A stretch of 64,000 nucleotides of DNA, from NCBI RefSeq assembly GCF_019468565.1, contig NZ_CP080521.1, positions 10,068,710 to 10,132,709 on the forward strand. Reading direction: 5' to 3'. The DNA comes from Pseudonocardia sp. DSM 110487 (GTDB lineage: Bacteria; Actinomycetota; Actinomycetes; Mycobacteriales; Pseudonocardiaceae). Within the stretch, counting starts at the first letter, position 1. Each line of letters starts with the position of its first letter. This document shows, piece by piece, positions 60,347-64,000 of this stretch. Below the pieces are notes generated by a model, which searched no databases, was not told where the DNA came from, and saw only the letters and a list, made by a program, of their open reading frames with translations. A program made the position numbers and the translations under genes.

Positions 60347-61053
60347 GCCCGCCCTCTCCTGCGCGCCGTACGGACCGGGGCACCGGCTTCCCGCTCGACG
60401 ACGACCACCGTGCTGGGAGGATCGATGATCCCTGACCCGCACCGTTCGATCCGGGGGACCCCACCGCCGAGCCGTCGCACGGCGGCCGTGTCCCGCTCCA
60501 CCTCGTCCGCCGCGGCGGCGCCTTTGATCGCGAGCATGTGCCCACCGGGCCGGAGCAGCGGCAGGCACCAGCCGGCAAGGCGGGCCAGCGGCGCGACGGC
60601 ACGAGAGGTCACCACGTCGGCCCCCTCCCATCGCCGCCGCACGACATCTTCCTCGGCCCGGCCCCGCTCCACCTCGACCGCCACGCCGAGATCGGCGATC
60701 ACCTCTCGCAACCACCCGACTCGACGAGCGAGCGGCTCCACGAGGACGATGCGGGCATCCGGCAGGGCCAGTGCCAACGGTATCCCGGGAAGGCCCGCTC
60801 CCGAACCCACATCCACGACACGCGCGCCATCCGGCACCAGCGCCGCGACGACCGCGCAGTTCAGCACGTGCCGTTCCCACACCCGATCCACCTCGCGCGG
60901 GCCGACGAGCCCGCGCTCGACGCCGGATGTGGCGAGATGCTCGGCGTAGCGCCGGGCGAGCGGGAGGCGCTCGCCGAAGATCGCGCTGTCGCGGTCCGCT
61001 TCCGCAGAGCCTGGATCGGGCGCGCCTGTGTCGGGCGCGCCTGATTCAGGCAC
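60343..61053 (-). CDS. rsmG: 16S rRNA (guanine-527-N7) methyltransferase
   Basis: RsmG/GidB, 236 residues, methylates G527 of 16S rRNA using S-adenosylmethionine; loss gives low-level streptomycin resistance. The SAM motif is VVDVGSGAGLPGIPLA, followed by IVLVEPLARRVGWLREV and VVTSRAVAPL; HVLNCAVVAALV is also typical. GTG at 61053 overlaps the jag stop by eight bases. A short Gly-Ala-Pro-Asp repeat (SGAPDTGAPDPGS) extends the N-terminus. Confidence 0.94.
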   Translation of the reverse strand: MPESGAPDTGAPDPGSAEADRDSAIFGERLPLARRYAEHLATSGVERGLVGPREVDRVWERHVLNCAVVAALVPDGARVVDVGSGAGLPGIPLALALPDARIVLVEPLARRVGWLREVIADLGVAVEVERGRAEEDVVRRRWEGADVVTSRAVAPLARLAGWCLPLLRPGGHMLAIKGAAAADEVERDTAAVRRLGGGVPRIERCGSGIIDPPSTVVVVEREAGAPVRTARRRGRA

Positions 61054-61546
61054 TGCGGGAGATGACGACCTGCCGGCGCGGCTCCTCGCCCTCGCTCTCG
61101 CTCACCACGCCCTTGACCTTCGCGACGGCGTCGTGAACGACCTTGCGCTCGAACGGAGTCATCGGGCGAAGACGCACCGACTCGCCGCTCTCGAGCACCT
61201 CCTTGGCCGTGCGCGTGCCCAGCGCGGTGAGCTCGTCGCGGCGTGTCTTCCGCCAGCCCGCGATGTCGAGCATCAACCGGCTGCGGTTGCCCGACGCCTG
61301 CTGCACAGCGAGCCGGGTGAGCTCCTGCAACGCCTCCAGCACCGCGCCCCGTTCTCCGACGAGCTTTTCCAGGTCGTCGCCACCGTCGATGCTGACGATC
61401 GCCCGACCCGCCTCGACGTTCATCTCGAGGTCGCCGTCGTAGTCCAGGATGTCCAGCAGTTCCTCGAGGTAGTCGGCCGCGATGTCGCCCTCACGCATCA
61501 GCTGGTCCGGGGCTGAGGCCGGCCCGTCCTGCGCAGTCTTCGGCAC
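61046..61546 (-). CDS. jag: KH/R3H RNA-binding protein Jag (KhpB)
   Basis: RNA-binding protein of 166 residues with a KH-like domain (about 45-105, GGDDLEKLVGERGAVLEALQ, RLMLDIAGWRKTRRDEL) and an R3H domain at the C-terminus (RLRPMTPFERKVVHDAVAKV). GTG at 61546. It lies between yidC and rsmG, its universal position; it is thought to act with KhpA on small RNAs and cell-wall gene expression. Confidence 0.92.
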   Translation of the reverse strand: MPKTAQDGPASAPDQLMREGDIAADYLEELLDILDYDGDLEMNVEAGRAIVSIDGGDDLEKLVGERGAVLEALQELTRLAVQQASGNRSRLMLDIAGWRKTRRDELTALGTRTAKEVLESGESVRLRPMTPFERKVVHDAVAKVKGVVSESEGEEPRRQVVISRSA

Positions 61547-61639
61547 GATGCGTCTCCTCTCTGAACAGGTGCGGCGCGCCCGGTTGCCCGGGACGCACCG
61601 CTGCGGTCGCCGGTAGGGCGACCGCGGATGGTTCGTGGG

Positions 61640-62737
61640 TCAGCGGCGCTTGCGCGGGCGGCGCGCCGGCGGCCGCGAGCCGCCTCCGCTGCGCGCTCCG
61701 CGGTCGCTGCCGCCGTTCAGGCTCTTGGAAGTGCCGTTGCCCGAGGCGCCCTCGCTCTTCGGCTCGGTCTCGGGGGCAGCTCCGTTCGAGCCGGAGTCGG
61801 CCGGCTTGCGGGTGATGGGCTTGGCACCCGGGCGCTTCGCCGGCTGCGTCGGCTCTTCGGCCTGCGTCTCCGGACGCACCGGCTTCTGGCCGGGCCGGGG
61901 TGCCCGCGCCTGCCGGTTGACGGCCGCCTGCTCGCGCTTGGCGCTCTCCTCGACGTCGATCCGCTTGTACACGACGTACTGCTGCCCGAGCGTCCACAGG
62001 TTGTTCGACACCCAGTAGAGGAGCACGGCGAGCGGCAGGAACGGCGCACCGACGACCACGCCGATCGGGAACACGTACAGCATCAGCCGGTTCATGATCG
62101 CGGTCTGCGGGTTCTCGGCCTGCGCCGCGGTCTGCCGGGCCACCGAGTGGCGGGCGGTGATGTGGGTGAAGATGCCCGCGGCGATCATCAGCGGGATCAT
62201 CACGATCAACATGGAGACGATCGAGGTGCCTGCGGCGTTCAGGACCTGCTCGCCCTGCAGCACCCAGTTACCGAGCTTCGCCCCGAGCAGGGTCGAGCGG
62301 TTGAAGGACTGGACCTCCTCCAGCCCGAAGAAGTAGTTCTCGGTGCGCGGCGAGCCGTCGCCGTTGGTGGGACCGAACTCGCGCAGCACGTGGAACAGGC
62401 CGATGAACACCGGCACCTGGACCAGGACGGGCAGGCAGCCGCCGAGCGGGTTGACGCCGTGCTCCTTCTGGAGCCGCTGCATCTCCTCGGCCTGCTTCTG
62501 CCGGTCGTTCGCGTACTTCTTCCGGAGCTTGGCGATCTCCGGCTGGAACTCCTGCATCCGGCGCATCGAGCGCACCTGGTGCACGAACGGCTTGTAGAGG
62601 ATGGCCCGCAGCGTGAAGACCAGGAACATCACCGACAGCGCCCACGCGATGCCGTTGTCGGCGCCGAGGAGGAAGCCGAACACCTCGTGCCACACCCAGA
62701 GGATGAACGAGACCGGGTAGTAGATGAAGTTCAGCAC
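61640..62737 (-). CDS. yidC: Membrane protein insertase YidC
   Basis: Insertase of 365 residues for membrane proteins, alone or with Sec. The conserved core has SVMFLVFTLRAILYKPFVHQ with the functional arginine in the groove, QPEIAKLRKKYANDRQKQAE, NPLGGCLPVLVQVPVFIGLF and NRLMLYVFPIGVVVGAPFLP. A long basic, Pro/Ser-rich tail (about 275-365) is likely ribosome-binding. GTG at 62737 has GAGGAGC upstream and overlaps the yidD end by seven bases. Confidence 0.95.
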   Translation of the reverse strand: MLNFIYYPVSFILWVWHEVFGFLLGADNGIAWALSVMFLVFTLRAILYKPFVHQVRSMRRMQEFQPEIAKLRKKYANDRQKQAEEMQRLQKEHGVNPLGGCLPVLVQVPVFIGLFHVLREFGPTNGDGSPRTENYFFGLEEVQSFNRSTLLGAKLGNWVLQGEQVLNAAGTSIVSMLIVMIPLMIAAGIFTHITARHSVARQTAAQAENPQTAIMNRLMLYVFPIGVVVGAPFLPLAVLLYWVSNNLWTLGQQYVVYKRIDVEESAKREQAAVNRQARAPRPGQKPVRPETQAEEPTQPAKRPGAKPITRKPADSGSNGAAPETEPKSEGASGNGTSKSLNGGSDRGARSGGGSRPPARRPRKRR

Positions 62738-63015
62738 GGGGCTTGCTCCTCGATGTTCTTCCGGGCCGGGTGGGATCGGCGCGGCGGCACCGGGTCGACT
62801 CCGCCAGGGTGCCATGGTGCGCAGCGCGCCAACCTCACGACCGTGAGCCACGAACCACGCAGCAGACCGTGCACCTGCAACGCCTCGACCGCGTATGCGC
62901 TGCAGGTGGGGTAGAAGCGGCAGGTCGGAGGGAACGCGGGGGAGACCCAGCGCTGGTAACCACGCAGGAGCGCGATGGGCAGCCGCGTCAGCGGGGAACG
63001 CCGCTCGTCAGGCAC
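62731..63015 (-). CDS. yidD: Membrane protein insertion efficiency factor YidD
   Basis: Small protein of 94 residues with the YidD signature: LPIALLRGYQRWVSPAFPPT, CRFYPTCSAYAVEALQVHGL (paired cysteines) and RLARCAPWHPGGVDPVPP. GTG at 63015 overlaps the rnpA stop by eight bases, and the stop overlaps yidC by seven, so the three are coupled. Helps YidC-dependent insertion. Confidence 0.92.
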   Translation of the reverse strand: MPDERRSPLTRLPIALLRGYQRWVSPAFPPTCRFYPTCSAYAVEALQVHGLLRGSWLTVVRLARCAPWHPGGVDPVPPRRSHPARKNIEEQAPC

Positions 63016-63376
63016 GGCGCGTTCCAACACGAGCAGCGTGCTTCTGCAGGACGCCCCGGATGCCCGCGTCGAGGTCGCCACCCAGCTCGGCCGATGTGGC
63101 GTCGGCAGCGGGCGGCAGCGCCCTGATCACGAGCATGGCCCCGTCGGGGAGCTCGCCGAGCCGCGGCGCGAGGAGATGACGCAGCCGGCGGCTCACCCGA
63201 TGGCGGACCACGGAGCCGCCGACGGCCTTGCTCACCACCAGACCGGCACGCGGAGCGCCACCGTCCGCAGGACAGCGCATGTGCACCACGAGTCTCGTCC
63301 GGCCGCTGCGCAGCCCTCGCCGGAGGACGGCGACGAACTCGTCCCGGCGCCTGAGCCGGGACCCGGCCGGCAGCAC
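63008..63376 (-). CDS. rnpA: Ribonuclease P protein component
   Basis: Basic protein of 122 residues that assists the RNase P ribozyme in tRNA 5' maturation. RLRRRDEFVAVLRRGLRSGR opens the fold, and the RNR-like motif region is SKAVGGSVVRHRVSRRLRHL. GTG at 63376 starts 13 bases after the rpmH stop; a GTG at 63421 would overlap rpmH. The RNA subunit gene is not in this window. Confidence 0.93.
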   Translation of the reverse strand: MLPAGSRLRRRDEFVAVLRRGLRSGRTRLVVHMRCPADGGAPRAGLVVSKAVGGSVVRHRVSRRLRHLLAPRLGELPDGAMLVIRALPPAADATSAELGGDLDAGIRGVLQKHAARVGTRRA

Positions 63377-63389
63377 CGGGCCGGCCGGA

Positions 63390-63533
63390 TCAGGCGGAGA
63401 GCCGCTGGCGGCCCTTGCCACGGCGGGCCGCGACGATCGCGCGCCCCGCGCGGGTTCGCATGCGCAGCCTGAAGCCGTGCGTACGGGCCCGGCGGCGGTT
63501 GTTGGGCTGGAAGGTGCGCTTGCCCTTGCTCAC
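63390..63533 (-). CDS. rpmH: 50S ribosomal protein L34
   Basis: L34, 47 residues, highly basic: MSKGKRTFQPNNRRRARTHG, then FRLRMRTRAGRAIVAARR. GTG at 63533 has AGGAGAGC upstream. First gene of the origin-proximal operon that runs through rnpA, yidD and yidC; divergent from dnaA in most bacteria. Confidence 0.97.
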   Translation of the reverse strand: MSKGKRTFQPNNRRRARTHGFRLRMRTRAGRAIVAARRGKGRQRLSA

Positions 63534-64000
63534 GGTCGGCTCTCCTGGTCGACGGCGGTGCTGGGCAGGCCGTCGCTGATCATCATTCGGGTGGTTCGGA
63601 CAGTGGTGCTCGGCGCCCGCGCGGATCAGGCGCCACACCCGGCGCACAACTGGGCGCACCACGGGCAGCACTCGACCCGCATACACGGGCACGGTTGCTG
63701 CCAAGGGTACATGGCGGGGTGGTCGGCGTCGTCCCGCGGGCACCTTCGCTGCCCGCGACCATCCTCTTGCTCGATTGCGTGCCACCGGTGACTTGTGGCA
63801 GTGGCCCGACGTTGTTAGCGTGCCCCCTCCACATCTGGATCCGGGGGGATCGCCAAATCGTCGACTGCACGGGCCGCGCGCGTTTCACGCTGCGTGCCCG
63901 CGTACCGTCTTGCGCACAGGTGTGGACAAGTCTGGGGATGATCGCCCTAATCCGGGGTGCGTGATCGTCCGGGGCGACGACCGGAGGGGAGCGCAGACCG
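63534..64000. promoter_or_regulatory. rpmH-dnaA intergenic region, origin-proximal
   Basis: 467 bases with no gene. A perfect DnaA box TGTGGACAA (63921-63929) follows a one-mismatch box TTGCGCACA (63910-63918) in opposite orientation. GGAGGGGA at 63983-63990 could be the ribosome site of a plus-strand dnaA starting just beyond the edge (inference). Only two boxes are seen, so the main oriC is probably on the far side of dnaA, as usual in actinobacteria. Confidence 0.6.

Noticed and set aside
60347..60880. Upstream extension of parA
   Set aside because: It runs antisense to nothing but in the wrong frame over rsmG and is Arg/Gly/Ala-rich; the GTG overlapping the rsmG stop is the start.
63534..64000. 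Complete oriC at the right edge
   Set aside because: Only two DnaA-box-like sites are visible and no AT-rich unwinding element; the actinobacterial oriC is normally between dnaA and dnaN, outside this window.

Overview
The window is high-GC actinobacterial chromosome, and its gene content and order point to the Pseudonocardiaceae or a close relative (inference; no rRNA is present to confirm it). It lies immediately beside the replication origin. The right end reads, on the minus strand, rpmH-rnpA-yidD-yidC-jag-rsmG-parA-parB and is scattered with parS sites; the last bases carry a perfect DnaA box and a purine-rich stretch that could be the ribosome binding site of a dnaA gene just past the edge. 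The conserved block trxA/trxB/sigM/murJ/pcnA ... leuS ... ino1/ponA ... rpsF-ssb-rpsR-rplI ... dnaB all lies on this one side of the origin. As far as I recall, Streptomyces has the same layout, whereas Mycobacterium tuberculosis has leuS to dnaB on the other side.

Region by region. 1-3.2 kb: a hotdog thioesterase (cut by the edge), a SnoaL-like protein, an NYN-domain protein overlapping an amidohydrolase, and a small hypothetical. 3.4-6.9 kb: an aldo/keto reductase and a compact catI-catJ-pcaD set that would open 3-oxoadipate enol-lactone and activate 3-oxoadipate with CoA, closed by a bidirectional hairpin terminator. 6.9-11.3 kb: an importer (lipoprotein, permease, ATPase) in one overlapping operon with a DUF6282 hydrolase, divergent from a 6-phosphogluconate-dehydrogenase-like gene across a palindromic operator candidate; substrate unknown. 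11.3-13.9 kb: a reductase and a TetM/OtrA-type ribosomal protection GTPase.

14-18.7 kb: dnaB (with a perfect LexA box just upstream), the rpsF-ssb-rpsR-rplI operon and nfo. 18.7-28 kb: two GT87 membrane glycosyltransferases, a free-standing NrdJ C-terminal-like (TSCPD) protein preceded by tandem NrdR-box-like sites, a NUDIX hydrolase, ponA with a Ser/Asp-rich tail, a DUF5318 protein, a PadR regulator and ino1. 28-34.5 kb: a secreted NlpC/P60 hydrolase, a DUF1707 membrane protein, an MmyB-type regulator with a divergent small membrane protein, and a second importer operon. 34.5-42 kb: leuS behind a leader peptide with three consecutive leucine codons and a terminator hairpin (transcription attenuation), SdpI-like, YqgE, MFS, tRNA nucleotidyltransferase and a NUDIX hydrolase.

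42-53.6 kb: envelope and redox genes: a DUF6049 membrane protein, murJ, a separate membrane pseudokinase, a double-MerR regulator, sigM and its anti-sigma factor, then trxB-trxA behind a GGAAT-N18-GTT thiol-stress promoter, cwlM and a GNAT acetyltransferase. 53.9-57 kb: an aminotransferase, a D-Ala-D-Ala-ligase-like ATP-grasp enzyme and a nitroreductase. 57-58.3 kb is a mobile-element graveyard with an IS110-type transposase remnant and two related long palindromes. 58.3-64 kb is the parB-to-rpmH block that segregates the origin, modifies 16S rRNA, inserts membrane proteins and matures tRNA.

The observations most worth following are the NrdR-box/TSCPD gene, the leuS attenuator, the LexA box plus DnaA-box cluster at dnaB, the uncharacterised DUF6282 transporter locus and the palindromic repeat family at 57.3 kb.
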